In this document: one piece after another, positions 1-10,587 of the stretch
Layout of the letters: each line of letters opens with the position of its first letter
Position numbering within the stretch: position 1 is the stretch's first letter
Source of the DNA: DMER64 sp964600385
Lineage (GTDB): Bacteria > Bacteroidota > Bacteroidia > Bacteroidales > UBA932
Assembly (NCBI GenBank): GCA_964600385.1
Contig: CAZRJC010000026.1
Span: 1-22,929, forward strand
DNA: 22,929 bases
Direction of reading: 5' to 3'
Notes under the pieces: model-generated
Told to the model about the DNA's origin: nothing
The model's input: the letters and a program-made list of their open reading frames with translations, nothing else
Databases searched by the model: none
Made by a program: the position numbers and the translations under genes

Positions 1-7
1 GGAAGGA

Positions 8-29
8 CCCATTGGCGCCAGCCAATGGG
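8..29. other. Perfect 9-bp inverted repeat (hairpin) at the window edge
   Basis: CCCATTGGC at 8-16 is followed by a 4-base loop and its exact reverse complement at 21-29, giving a GC-rich hairpin with a tetraloop. No clear T-run follows directly (the next bases are AGGCGTTTCCC), so it is not a textbook intrinsic terminator. It could be the terminator of a gene ending just outside the window, a hairpin in the 3' end of that gene, or a regulatory structure. The hairpin itself is plain; its role is a guess. Confidence 0.4.
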
Positions 30-113
30 AGGCGTTTCCCGTTCTAAATATCTTGTGGTGTTCTTTACAGCGTTCTTTGCGGTTTGTAGCGCAGCAAGGT
101 GGAATTTTTTTGT

Positions 114-121
114 TATATTTG
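114..121 (+). promoter_or_regulatory. Candidate Bacteroidota -7 promoter element for the aminomutase gene
   Basis: TATATTTG matches the TAnnTTTG -7 consensus of the Bacteroidota primary sigma factor exactly. The nearest upstream TTTG, at 83-86, lies about 27 bases away, longer than the usual spacing of roughly 20, so the -33 element is weak or absent. Transcription would begin near 128, leaving a leader of about 106 bases before the ATG at 234. Confidence 0.4.
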
Positions 122-233
122 TAAAAATCGCATACCCGGAGATCGTATACTTTGATTGACGGCCTCGTCAACTTCACTGGCTTTGCCACAGGTTTCCTTC
201 CGATTTATTTATTCACGTATTAAAAATCTGCCA

Positions 234-2538
<2,305 letters not shown>

Positions 2539-2564
<26 letters not shown>

Positions 2565-3549
2565 GCCAGTCAATGGTGTCTTTCATGGTGACAGCAAAGG
2601 GACGCACGGCAAAGCCGAGTTCTTTCCTGGCTTTTTCGTTGGAGAACAATGAGTTGCTGCTTAACATATAGAGGGAAACATTTGTAAAAAGAGGCAGCTG
2701 TTTCCTTATCCTGTAATACAATTCATAAAAAGGAACTACCGCCCTGGCCATCCACATGGGGGCCGTCAGGCGGGGAATCTTTTTGCCGGTAAGATTGTGG
2801 AAGGTTCCCAGGATTTCTTTAACCGAGATGTACCTGTTGGAAAGAATATAACACTCCCCTTTCCCTCCTTTATGGCAGCCGGCAATGGCTCCCGCCGCAA
2901 CATCCCGTACATCCACAAAATCGTATCCTCCCCGGACGCCCATGGGCAACCGGCCCTTCCAGCAATCGATGATCATCTGCACGATGTGGTTTCCTGCGTA
3001 GGCATTGGGCCCGCACATTCCTGACGGATGGATGACGGTCACATCCAATCCTTTGTTGGTTGCATCCATCACATACTGAGTAGCTTCGGCCTTTGTTTTT
3101 CCGTACACCCCGTAAACCTTTGTTTTGTCAAAAAAACTTATTTCTTTGGTCACAACTCCTTTGGGCGGCTCGGGAATGGCATGGACCGAGCTTACGTAGA
3201 CCATTTTCCTGATTTTGTGTTTCAAACAGGCATCCACAATGTTCCTGGTACCATTGACGTTCACTTCGTAGACCGATCTCAGGAATTTTTCAGTAATGGA
3301 TACAATGGCTGCACAATGAATAACATAGATATCCAGGTCCTCTTTTACATCCATAAAACGTTCAATATCTTCCTTTTTCAGGACATTGCCCCTTACTACT
3401 TCCACACGGGAAGGCAATCTGGACGCCAGACTGTCCTGGGGAAGGACAAAGGCACGCACACGACGGTTCTCACTCACCAGTTGAGATACAATAGAAAAGC
3501 CCAGGTGACCGGCAGCTCCGGTGACAAGATATAATTCTTCTTTTTTCAT
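2539..3549 (-). CDS. NAD(P)-dependent epimerase/dehydratase (extended short-chain dehydrogenase family)
   Basis: This is a Rossmann-fold oxidoreductase of the extended SDR type. TGAAGHLG at residues 10-17 fits the TGxxGxxG nucleotide-binding motif. The YVSS segment near residues 118-121 supplies the expected serine, and Y149-x3-K153 (YGKTK) is the catalytic Tyr/Lys pair. HPSGMCGPN around residue 175 resembles the HPxxxxGP segment of dihydroflavonol-reductase/3-beta-HSD-like SDRs, so the substrate could be a nucleotide sugar, sterol-like compound or small carbonyl; I cannot tell which. The ATG at 3549 gives 336 residues and puts the Gly motif where the family has it. An upstream ATG at 3585 would add 12 residues that look like leader sequence and would nearly coincide with the predicted transcript start. 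The gene is divergent from the AraC regulator, and its 3' end overlaps the aminomutase by 26 bp. Confidence 0.85.
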
Positions 3550-3590
3550 GGTCGGGCAAACTTCATGGTCCGGCAAAATACACATTTTTG

Positions 3591-3598
3591 CAAAGTTG
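3591..3598 (-). promoter_or_regulatory. Possible -7 element for the SDR gene
   Basis: On the minus strand CAACTTTG matches TAnnTTTG at five of six fixed positions. It would start transcription near 3585, about 35 bases before the chosen ATG at 3549. No convincing -33 TTTG lies about 20 bases upstream, so this is weak support. Confidence 0.25.
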
Positions 3599-3602
3599 AC
3601 CG

Positions 3603-3622
3603 ATTAATAGCGTAATTAATAG
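3603..3622. repeat. Short direct repeat in the SDR/AraC divergent intergenic region
   Basis: ATTAATAG occurs at 3603-3610 and again at 3615-3622, a 12-base period, in the 136-bp region between the divergent starts. Direct repeats in such a position could be a regulator binding site, for example for the neighbouring AraC-type protein. The region is very AT-rich, so chance is a real alternative. Confidence 0.3.
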
Positions 3623-3685
3623 AGCTAAATGGGGTTATTTATGGTATTTTTTTCTTATTTTTACCAATAAATACACAATACTACT

Positions 3686-4579
3686 ATGACACAGGATCTG
3701 ACTCATTTTACCGTAGGACAACTTAAGGGTTTTACTATGATATTCCCGGGTACGCTCATGGGTGAACAATTGTTTATTTCCGGCGAAATTGCCGGAGATA
3801 CCGAGTATTTCAGGTATCCCTCGCGGCTGGATGTTTATTTACTGATTTTCTGTATTGACGGTTCGTTTGAAGTGAGCATCAATCTGAAAGATTACCGTCT
3901 GACAAAAGGAATGGCCATAGTATATACGCCGGATTCCATAATGCAGATCAGGAACAGCAGTGAAGGGGTGGTCAGGGCGGTCGCTCTCACAGATACGTTC
4001 CTGCAGGGGATTCAGATAGACCCGCAAAAGATTTTCTCTTCCTATCTGAATATTTACGAAACGCCCTGTCTGCAAATGAACAATAAGGAACTGATTATTG
4101 TTTTCCGTTACCTTAAACTCATCCGGACCGTGTGGGAGATGTCCGAGCAAACGTATAAGATGGATATAATCAAGGGATTGATATCGTCCGTTGTATATTT
4201 ATTTGTCAATATCTGGGAACGCGAAAAGGTGCAGGGGACAGACCAGAATCCGGCTAAGGACAGAACCACACGCCATTTTGAGCAATTTATGAATTTATTG
4301 TACCGCAACCACCGGCAGGAACACAACATCAATTTTTATGCGCAGAGAATGGGCCTCACAGCCAAACATTTGTCTTCAGTGATAAGAAACCACAGCGGTA
4401 AATCGGCGGCCGAATGGATAGACGAGTACCTTATCCTGGAAGCCAAAAGCATGATTAAGTTCTCTGGCAGAAGCATACAGGATATCGCCTGTGAACTGAA
4501 TTTTTCGGACCATTCCTTCTTCTGCAAATACTTTAAAAAACACACGGGAATGACTCCCCTGCAATACAGAATCACATAA
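3686..4579 (+). CDS. AraC-family transcriptional regulator
   Basis: This is a cytosolic DNA-binding regulator. Residues about 195-297 form the AraC/XylS double helix-turn-helix: the first HTH is around INFYAQRMGLTAKHLSSVIR, and the second includes SIQDIACELNFSDHSFFCKYF followed by the typical KKHTGMTPLQYR ending. Residues about 1-170 look like a cupin-type sensing domain (beta-rich, with FCIDGSFEVSINLKDYRLTKG), common in Bacteroidota AraC proteins, but I see no specific ligand signature. The length of 297 is normal for the family. It is divergent from the SDR gene, which makes that gene and itself the first candidate targets. Its last 8 bases overlap the 3' end of nadE on the other strand. 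The ATG at 3686 follows an A/T-rich leader with no clear Shine-Dalgarno, usual in this phylum. Confidence 0.9.
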   Translation: MTQDLTHFTVGQLKGFTMIFPGTLMGEQLFISGEIAGDTEYFRYPSRLDVYLLIFCIDGSFEVSINLKDYRLTKGMAIVYTPDSIMQIRNSSEGVVRAVALTDTFLQGIQIDPQKIFSSYLNIYETPCLQMNNKELIIVFRYLKLIRTVWEMSEQTYKMDIIKGLISSVVYLFVNIWEREKVQGTDQNPAKDRTTRHFEQFMNLLYRNHRQEHNINFYAQRMGLTAKHLSSVIRNHSGKSAAEWIDEYLILEAKSMIKFSGRSIQDIACELNFSDHSFFCKYFKKHTGMTPLQYRIT

Positions 4580-6425
4580 GGCACTCTTTCTTCAACTGCA
4601 GATAGGCCCTTGTATAATGGACCCCGTTCTGCGATTCACGCAAGTCGTAACCGAAGGCGCGTTTACTCACAGTAATTACGGGAGGTGCCTGGATCCGCTT
4701 GAAACAGTTAATCTTGTACAGGCTCCATTTATGCTCCAGATCGGCAATGAAACGGGCCGCGTTGGGGAAATAACCGTCAATGAGCGACTGGTCGCAGTGA
4801 AGGGTTTCTGCCAGCCTGCCATTCATGTACAAGCGTAAAATATTTTCCGGATCCATCCTCGATTCCACAAAGGCTTTTACAAGCAAATCATGATACGGAT
4901 AATACAACGGATCGCCCTTTCCTTCATCAACGTTCTGATCTTCACTTAATTCTGCAGAAGCCGGAATCTCAAAGATCACGTTTGGAATAATCTCGCCATA
5001 CGCATTGATGAAACTTCCCAGGCGGTAAACATCTGATTTATAAAGATCGGCAATGGGAGCCAGCGCTCCGTTGACATCGCCGTACAACGTAGCATACCCG
5101 AAGGCCGTCTCGGTCTTGTTGCCGTTATTCACAAAAACAGCCCCAAGAGCCGCCGCGGTACCGGCCAGAATGCGCGACCCCCTGTCGCGTGCCTGAATAT
5201 TCTCAAGGACCGTCCCTTTCAGGGACAGCCGGGTGGTGGTTCCGCTGTCGTCCATCTGTGTGAATTCGGCTGACTCCAGGTCTTTGACCGTCCCGTCCAC
5301 GCCCGGCTGAATGGGGATCACCGCATAGTGTATGCCGAGGTTAGCAGCCAGTTGCCGGGCCGCATGGCGCGTTGTTTCGGAATTGTGCCGGCTCGGCATG
5401 TTCACGGCGTAAATGTTTTCCGCACCCAGCGCCCTGGAAAGCAATACGGCATCTACTGCGGAATCTATCCCTCCACTCAGCCCGATGACCACTTTCCCGG
5501 ATGAAAAGCGTTCCATGAATTTTCTTATTCCAAAAAGGAGCCCGTCGTATAACTCCTGAATGTCTTTTTCCGATGTGGCGGGAGACATTTTCATGTACTG
5601 ATCCTTACCGTTCCAGAGCGTAGCGTGAACTGTTTCCTGTGTATAGCTGCCCGCCACTTTCACAGGAACACCGCCCTTACCGTATACAGTTGAATTTCCG
5701 TCAAATAGAAAAATATTCTTGCCGTTATCCTGAATGCCGACATTGTTAGAGTATATGAAATAGACATCCCTGTCTCCCACCCTGTTCTGTACCACAGAGT
5801 GACGTTTCTGGTTTTTGCGCAAGGTCCACGGCGAGCAGGAAATATCCACAATCAGCTCAGCCCCCTTGTTTAGCAACACCTCTACGGGACTGACGGAATA
5901 ATCGTCACTCCACATGTCTTCGCATATCACAATGCCTACCGACCGCTTGTTATTTCCGCAAACCAGCATGAAAGGTTCTATGAGCGAATCTACCGACACG
6001 CCCCGGTCCTGAGCTTCCTTGCGGGCAGGATAAAAATGACGTTCATCGTCAAAACCACGGTATTTCGGGAGGAGTGTCTTGTGTGTAACACCCAGCATCT
6101 TGCCGTCACGGGCCAGAAAAGCGGCATTGTATTTTCTTATCCGTCCGTCTTCATTCCTGAGTTTTTCGTTGACATCTATATTACCCCATATGGCGGCAAT
6201 ACCTTCCGTGGCTTCGCATATTATCCTGTTATAAAGGAAACAGTCCCTGACAAAAGCGTCGTTTTCCCACTCATCACCCAACAGGTAACCGGGTACGGTC
6301 ATTTCGGGAAAAACTATCAGATCATCTCCTTCTTCTATTGCTTTCTTAATTTCACTGATAATTGTCTGTGTATTCCGGTCCGGATGACCCGGAAAAATTT
6401 CAATCTGGGCAATAGCTACTTTCAT
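4572..6425 (-). CDS. nadE: Glutamine-dependent NAD+ synthetase
   Basis: This enzyme makes NAD+ from nicotinic acid adenine dinucleotide, ATP and glutamine, the last step of NAD biosynthesis in the cytosol. The N-terminal nitrilase-type glutaminase domain has the catalytic triad E41 (FPEM), K116 (THKTLLP) and C168 (VICED). The C-terminal synthetase domain starts near residue 290 and has the ATP-pyrophosphatase P-loop GLSGGIDS, with SGGIDS at residues 317-322. The length of 617 fits the two-domain bacterial enzyme that uses glutamine rather than ammonia. The ATG at 6425 gives a natural start (MKVAIAQIE) for a nitrilase fold. It converges on and overlaps the AraC gene by 8 bp and is divergent from the HTCS gene with a 96-bp gap. 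It is probably transcribed alone. I see nothing unusual in it. Confidence 0.97.
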   Translation of the reverse strand: MKVAIAQIEIFPGHPDRNTQTIISEIKKAIEEGDDLIVFPEMTVPGYLLGDEWENDAFVRDCFLYNRIICEATEGIAAIWGNIDVNEKLRNEDGRIRKYNAAFLARDGKMLGVTHKTLLPKYRGFDDERHFYPARKEAQDRGVSVDSLIEPFMLVCGNNKRSVGIVICEDMWSDDYSVSPVEVLLNKGAELIVDISCSPWTLRKNQKRHSVVQNRVGDRDVYFIYSNNVGIQDNGKNIFLFDGNSTVYGKGGVPVKVAGSYTQETVHATLWNGKDQYMKMSPATSEKDIQELYDGLLFGIRKFMERFSSGKVVIGLSGGIDSAVDAVLLSRALGAENIYAVNMPSRHNSETTRHAARQLAANLGIHYAVIPIQPGVDGTVKDLESAEFTQMDDSGTTTRLSLKGTVLENIQARDRGSRILAGTAAALGAVFVNNGNKTETAFGYATLYGDVNGALAPIADLYKSDVYRLGSFINAYGEIIPNVIFEIPASAELSEDQNVDEGKGDPLYYPYHDLLVKAFVESRMDPENILRLYMNGRLAETLHCDQSLIDGYFPNAARFIADLEHKWSLYKINCFKRIQAPPVITVSKRAFGYDLRESQNGVHYTRAYLQLKKECLM

Positions 6426-6465
6426 AATGCGAATAAACTAATCTTATGCAAAATAAACGACAAAA

Positions 6466-6496
6466 TTGGAGATTAAAAACTAAAGGCATACTTTTA
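6466..6496 (+). promoter_or_regulatory. Possible promoter of the HTCS gene
   Basis: In the 96-bp gap between nadE and the HTCS gene, TACTTTTA at 6489-6496 matches the TAnnTTTG -7 consensus except for the last base. TTGG at 6466-6469, about 19 bases upstream, is a partial -33 element. The predicted start is about 20 bases before the ATG. The region is AT-rich, so confidence is low. Confidence 0.3.
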
Positions 6497-6521
6497 TCGC
6501 CCAAAACAAAAATCTTGCAGA

Positions 6522-9500
6522 ATGCCTTTCCGGATTATTCTTACAACGGCTGCCTTACTTTTTAGTATTTCTCCTGTATTCGCAGACAGGCCCTATTATC
6601 TGAGAAGTCTTCAGGTAGAAGACGGACTTTCTCAAAACATGGTCTACTGCATTTTACAGGACAAACAGGGTTTCATGTGGTTCGGGACACAGGACGGACT
6701 GAACCGTTTTGACGGACAAAATTTTAAAATCTATAAGAATGATCCGGCCAACCCCGGATCGGTCGGAAGTAACGGTTTTTTCTCAATGATAGAGGACAGT
6801 GACGGGAAACTGTGGATTGGTACCATCAATGGCGTGTATATTTACGATCCTTCACTTGATTTTTTTTCGCGACTGGAAGCCACTGCACAGGACGGAACAC
6901 GCATAGAAGGAATTTCACGCCACTTGTTCAGAGATCCGTCAGGCGTTATCTGGATTGCCGTCATGGACCAGGGGGTCTTCAGCCTTGGGCCGGAGGGCCA
7001 GATGAAACACTACACGCTCACCCCGGACGGATTGCCCGTATCCAACATCCGCAGTCTGCTTACCGATTCCACCGGCAATGTCTGGATAGCCACCTACGGA
7101 CACGGATTGTTTTGCCTGGACCCGGCAACCGGTCATGCAGAGCAATACCTCCTGAAAACCAATGCACTGAGCAACAACGATATAAACGACATTTTCCTTC
7201 TAAACGAAAATACCCTGATTGCCGGCACAGTGGCCGCCGGTGCTCAATACTTTGACATCAAGAACCGCCGTTTCACTCCGTTTATGGAGAAAGATGCCCG
7301 GGGACAAAACCTTTTTGTGAGAAAGATAATGCAAAGCAAGGAGGGAGAAATCTGGCTCTGCACAGAAACCGGAGTCTATATATACAATCAGCAAACAGGG
7401 ACATCCGAGAATCTGCTACATACGTACAGCGACCCTTATTCATTATCCGATAATGCGGTCCACTCAATCTATCAGGACAGCGAAGGGGGTATCTGGATAG
7501 GAACGTTTTTCGGAGGAGTGAATTACATAGGAAAATCGTCTTCGAAATTCGAAAAGTATTATCCCGTCCTTGGCAAAAACTCTGTAAGCGGTAAAAGCAT
7601 CAGCGAATTTTGTCAGGAAGACAGGGGAAATATCTGGATTGGCACCGAGGATGCGGGCCTCAACCGGTTTGACCCGGAGAGACAGCATTTCGAAAGCGGA
7701 TTCATTCCGGCAAAGAACATTCACGCCCTCATGTTCAACAATGGCAAACTGTGGGTGGGAACTTTCGCCGATGGACTGTATGTAATTGACCTGCAAACCA
7801 TGGCTTTTCGTTCCTATAAAAGTTCAACAGAAAAAGGCGCTCTGGAAAACAATAACATATATTCCCTTTACAGTGATTTTTCGGGCACCATCTGGATAGG
7901 CACCATGAACGGTTTGTATACCTATTTGCCCGGGAACGACCGTTTTGAACGCATTTTGCCCGATTCGCTCAATGCGCAGGTCAACGACATTGTACAGGAC
8001 AAGTGGGGAAAAATATGGTTCGCGACCATTGGCGACGGTCTCTTCTCATACGAACCGATACAACAAAAATGGACCCATTATCCGTACCTTTTACCCGACA
8101 AGAGCGCCGAGGGAAAACTGGTTTCCTGTCTGCTCATCGACAGCAGACAAAGATTATGGGCCGGAATAGATGGTTTGGGGCTCTGCCGGTACGACAGAGA
8201 GAAGGACACTTTCACCGGCCACATGACCTCACGAGAAGGGCTCCCTAACGACGTGATTTACCGTTTGATTGAAGACAACAACGGGAGCATCTGGGGTAGC
8301 ACCAATAAAGGTCTGTTCCGCCTTGACAGAGACAGCACGGTCACCCGGTTTACCTATGCCAACGGGCTGCTCGGCGACCAGTTCAATTACAAATCGGGAT
8401 TCCGGGCAAAAGACGGGAAATTGTATTTTGGAGGCATAAAGGGTTTTGTAGCCTTCTCTCCGGGAGATATGAAGCCCGGTCAGACGGCACCTCCGGTTGT
8501 TATTAACAGTTTTCAGGTTTATAACAGAGAAGTACAGGTGGAATCAGACAGGAAATCCCTGCTGAAAAAGGCCATAACACATACAGACTATATCGAAATC
8601 CCCCCTGACATATCTACTTTCAGTCTGGGATTCGCTGCATTGAGCTACATGGCTCAGGGCGAAAGCTCCTATGCTTACCGGCTTGAGGGCTGGGACAGGG
8701 AATGGATCTATACAAAATCCAATACGGTAACCTATTCTAATCTGCGGCCCGGCACTTATGTATTCAGAGTCATGGCCTCGAACAGTGACGGTGTCTGGAA
8801 CGAACAGGGGGCAACCCTGGAAATTGAAATTCTCCCCCCGTTTTACAAAACCATTTGGGCAGAGATATTTTATGTACTTGCCAGCCTTGCCGCTATCTAT
8901 CTTGCTTATCGGCTTGTTTCCGGGAAAATACAACGGAGGAATGAAGAACGTCAGCGCGAATTTGAGGAACAGAAGGAAAAAGAACTCTACAACGCTAAAA
9001 TTGAATTCTTTACCAGAATCACACACGAAATAAGAACCCCTTTGAGTCTCATTACCATGCCTCTGGAAGAGGTTATGAAAAATACAAGGAAAAACGATCC
9101 GGACCAGGAGAATCTGTCCATTATAGCCGACAACGCCCACCGGATGTTAAAGCTTGTCAATGAGCTGCTTGACTTCCGGAAAGCCGAGGCAAAAGGCCTG
9201 GAAGTGAATTTCTCCCATACCGACATATCAAAAATCATCCGCGATATTGCGGCCCGTTTCATGCCTTCCTCATCGTTGAAAGGTATTGACCTGTCGGTTA
9301 TCATGCCGCCTGAGCCGTTTTATGCTCATGTAGATGAGGAGATCTTTACCAAGATGATAAGCAACCTCATGAGCAACGCGCTCAATCACGCATTGCAGAA
9401 AATACAGATCTCACTTCTCCCGGGAGAAAAGCAGTTCAGGGTCACCGTATTGAACGACGGAGAAACCATTCCATCCAAATTTGCCGAGAAGATTTTCCTG

Positions 9501-10499
9501 CCCTTCTTCCGTATTGACGAGAAAACACAAGGATCGGGAATCGGATTGCCATTTTCCCGCTCTCTGGCCGAACTTCACAAAGGCTCGCTCACTCTTGGCT
9601 CGAGCCCGGAGGGCATGACGCTGTTTATTGCGGAACTTCCTGTTTCCCAGCCTCGTGTTTTTGTCATTCCCCCTTCTGAAAACATTCTTGCACAGGAGGA
9701 GAACAGCAAAGCCGAGGTACCACAAATGGAAGAAAAAATGGGCCTTCACAAAAAGAAAAACGTGCTGATTGCAGAAGACAATGAAGAGTTCCTTTCTTTC
9801 GTAGCCAAACAACTCAAGTCCGAATACAATGTACTCCGTGCAAGTAACGGTCTGCAGGCACTGGAATTGCTGGAAAACAACTATGTGGACATTATTATTT
9901 CTGATATAATGATGCCGGAAATGGACGGTATGGAACTATGCCATAAAGTAAAGGAAGACCTGAGATACAGTCATATTCCCTTTATCATGCTCACGGCAAA
10001 AACATCCATACAGTCAAAGCTCGAAGGGATGAAAACCGGAACCGATGAGTACATAGAAAAGCCCTTCTCCCCCGACTTCCTGAAGGCAAGAATTGAAAAC
10101 CTGCTCGAAAGCCGGCGGAAAATTGCCGACTCTTATAAACACTCCCCCGAAGTGGCACTGGACACGATCACTCACTCAAAAGCCGATGAGAATTTCCTGA
10201 ATCAGGTTGTGGAGATCATAGACCAGCACATAGAAGAAGTCGACCTTGACGTAGACAAGCTGGCCTCGTCCATGAATATGAGCCGTGCAACATTATACCG
10301 AAAGGTGAAAAGCATATCGCAGCTGACTCCCAACGATTTCATAAGGCTCATCAGACTTAAGAAAGCAGCCGAACTGCTGCGTCAGAAAGAGTACCGCGTG
10401 AATGAGATAGCCTTTATTGTAGGATTCAAGTCTTCCTCGTATTTCTCCAAGTGTTTTTTTAAACAATTTGGTGTTCTGCCCAAGGATTTTGTGAAATAA
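6522..10499 (+). CDS. Hybrid two-component system regulator (HTCS) of the PUL
   Basis: One polypeptide combines sensor kinase and response regulator. A signal peptide (residues 1-21, ending VFA) is followed by 14 Reg_prop repeats of the type DSxGxIWIGTxxGLxxFD, enough for two seven-bladed propellers (about 30-690). Next come a Y_Y_Y domain (about 715-775) and one membrane segment (about 779-801). The cytosolic part has a HisKA domain with phospho-acceptor H835 (THEIRTPLSL) and an HATPase_c domain (N-box NLMSNALNHA, G-box GSGIGLPFSR). A receiver domain follows with phospho-acceptor D1128 (IISDIMMPEMDG) and K in EKPFSP, then a C-terminal AraC HTH (about 1220-1325). Such proteins sense oligosaccharides in the periplasm and activate adjacent PULs. 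The gene lies 88 bp upstream of, and in the same direction as, the operon it presumably controls. All kinase and receiver key residues look intact. Length and order are standard for the family. Confidence 0.96.
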   Translation: MPFRIILTTAALLFSISPVFADRPYYLRSLQVEDGLSQNMVYCILQDKQGFMWFGTQDGLNRFDGQNFKIYKNDPANPGSVGSNGFFSMIEDSDGKLWIGTINGVYIYDPSLDFFSRLEATAQDGTRIEGISRHLFRDPSGVIWIAVMDQGVFSLGPEGQMKHYTLTPDGLPVSNIRSLLTDSTGNVWIATYGHGLFCLDPATGHAEQYLLKTNALSNNDINDIFLLNENTLIAGTVAAGAQYFDIKNRRFTPFMEKDARGQNLFVRKIMQSKEGEIWLCTETGVYIYNQQTGTSENLLHTYSDPYSLSDNAVHSIYQDSEGGIWIGTFFGGVNYIGKSSSKFEKYYPVLGKNSVSGKSISEFCQEDRGNIWIGTEDAGLNRFDPERQHFESGFIPAKNIHALMFNNGKLWVGTFADGLYVIDLQTMAFRSYKSSTEKGALENNNIYSLYSDFSGTIWIGTMNGLYTYLPGNDRFERILPDSLNAQVNDIVQDKWGKIWFATIGDGLFSYEPIQQKWTHYPYLLPDKSAEGKLVSCLLIDSRQRLWAGIDGLGLCRYDREKDTFTGHMTSREGLPNDVIYRLIEDNNGSIWGSTNKGLFRLDRDSTVTRFTYANGLLGDQFNYKSGFRAKDGKLYFGGIKGFVAFSPGDMKPGQTAPPVVINSFQVYNREVQVESDRKSLLKKAITHTDYIEIPPDISTFSLGFAALSYMAQGESSYAYRLEGWDREWIYTKSNTVTYSNLRPGTYVFRVMASNSDGVWNEQGATLEIEILPPFYKTIWAEIFYVLASLAAIYLAYRLVSGKIQRRNEERQREFEEQKEKELYNAKIEFFTRITHEIRTPLSLITMPLEEVMKNTRKNDPDQENLSIIADNAHRMLKLVNELLDFRKAEAKGLEVNFSHTDISKIIRDIAARFMPSSSLKGIDLSVIMPPEPFYAHVDEEIFTKMISNLMSNALNHALQKIQISLLPGEKQFRVTVLNDGETIPSKFAEKIFLPFFRIDEKTQGSGIGLPFSRSLAELHKGSLTLGSSPEGMTLFIAELPVSQPRVFVIPPSENILAQEENSKAEVPQMEEKMGLHKKKNVLIAEDNEEFLSFVAKQLKSEYNVLRASNGLQALELLENNYVDIIISDIMMPEMDGMELCHKVKEDLRYSHIPFIMLTAKTSIQSKLEGMKTGTDEYIEKPFSPDFLKARIENLLESRRKIADSYKHSPEVALDTITHSKADENFLNQVVEIIDQHIEEVDLDVDKLASSMNMSRATLYRKVKSISQLTPNDFIRLIRLKKAAELLRQKEYRVNEIAFIVGFKSSSYFSKCFFKQFGVLPKDFVK

Positions 10500-10587
10500 A
10501 GGCCCCCCGGAACCGTTCGAGACAATTTTTTCATTTTTTGAAACGAAAATCATAGTTCCCATCTCCCAAGGTTTCTCTTATTTGCAA
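10500..10587 (+). promoter_or_regulatory. Intergenic region between the HTCS gene and the PUL operon
   Basis: These 88 bases are the only sizeable gap in front of the six-gene run, so they should hold the operon promoter and HTCS binding site if the operon is not simply read through from the HTCS gene. A T-rich stretch with a TTTG at 10537-10540 is present, but no well-spaced TAnnTTTG follows. I found neither a clear terminator hairpin after the HTCS stop codon nor an obvious operator repeat. Read-through from the HTCS gene therefore remains possible. Confidence 0.35.

Noticed and set aside
8..29. Calling the edge hairpin an intrinsic terminator
   Set aside because: No T-run follows the stem and the upstream gene is not in the window, so it is recorded only as a hairpin.
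156..233. Upstream TTG start adding 26 residues to the aminomutase
   Set aside because: The ATG at 234 is the better start codon and the extension looks unconserved and basic. The TTG cannot be fully excluded because the only good -7 element lies close in front of it.
3550..3585. Longer SDR start at 3585 (12 extra residues)
   Set aside because: The Rossmann Gly motif sits at the usual distance from the ATG at 3549, and a possible promoter places the transcript start near 3585, leaving no leader for the longer form.
6036..6476. Plus-strand open frame of 146 codons antisense to nadE
   Set aside because: It lies opposite the catalytic nitrilase domain of nadE, shows no domain features and is best explained as the complement of a conserved gene.
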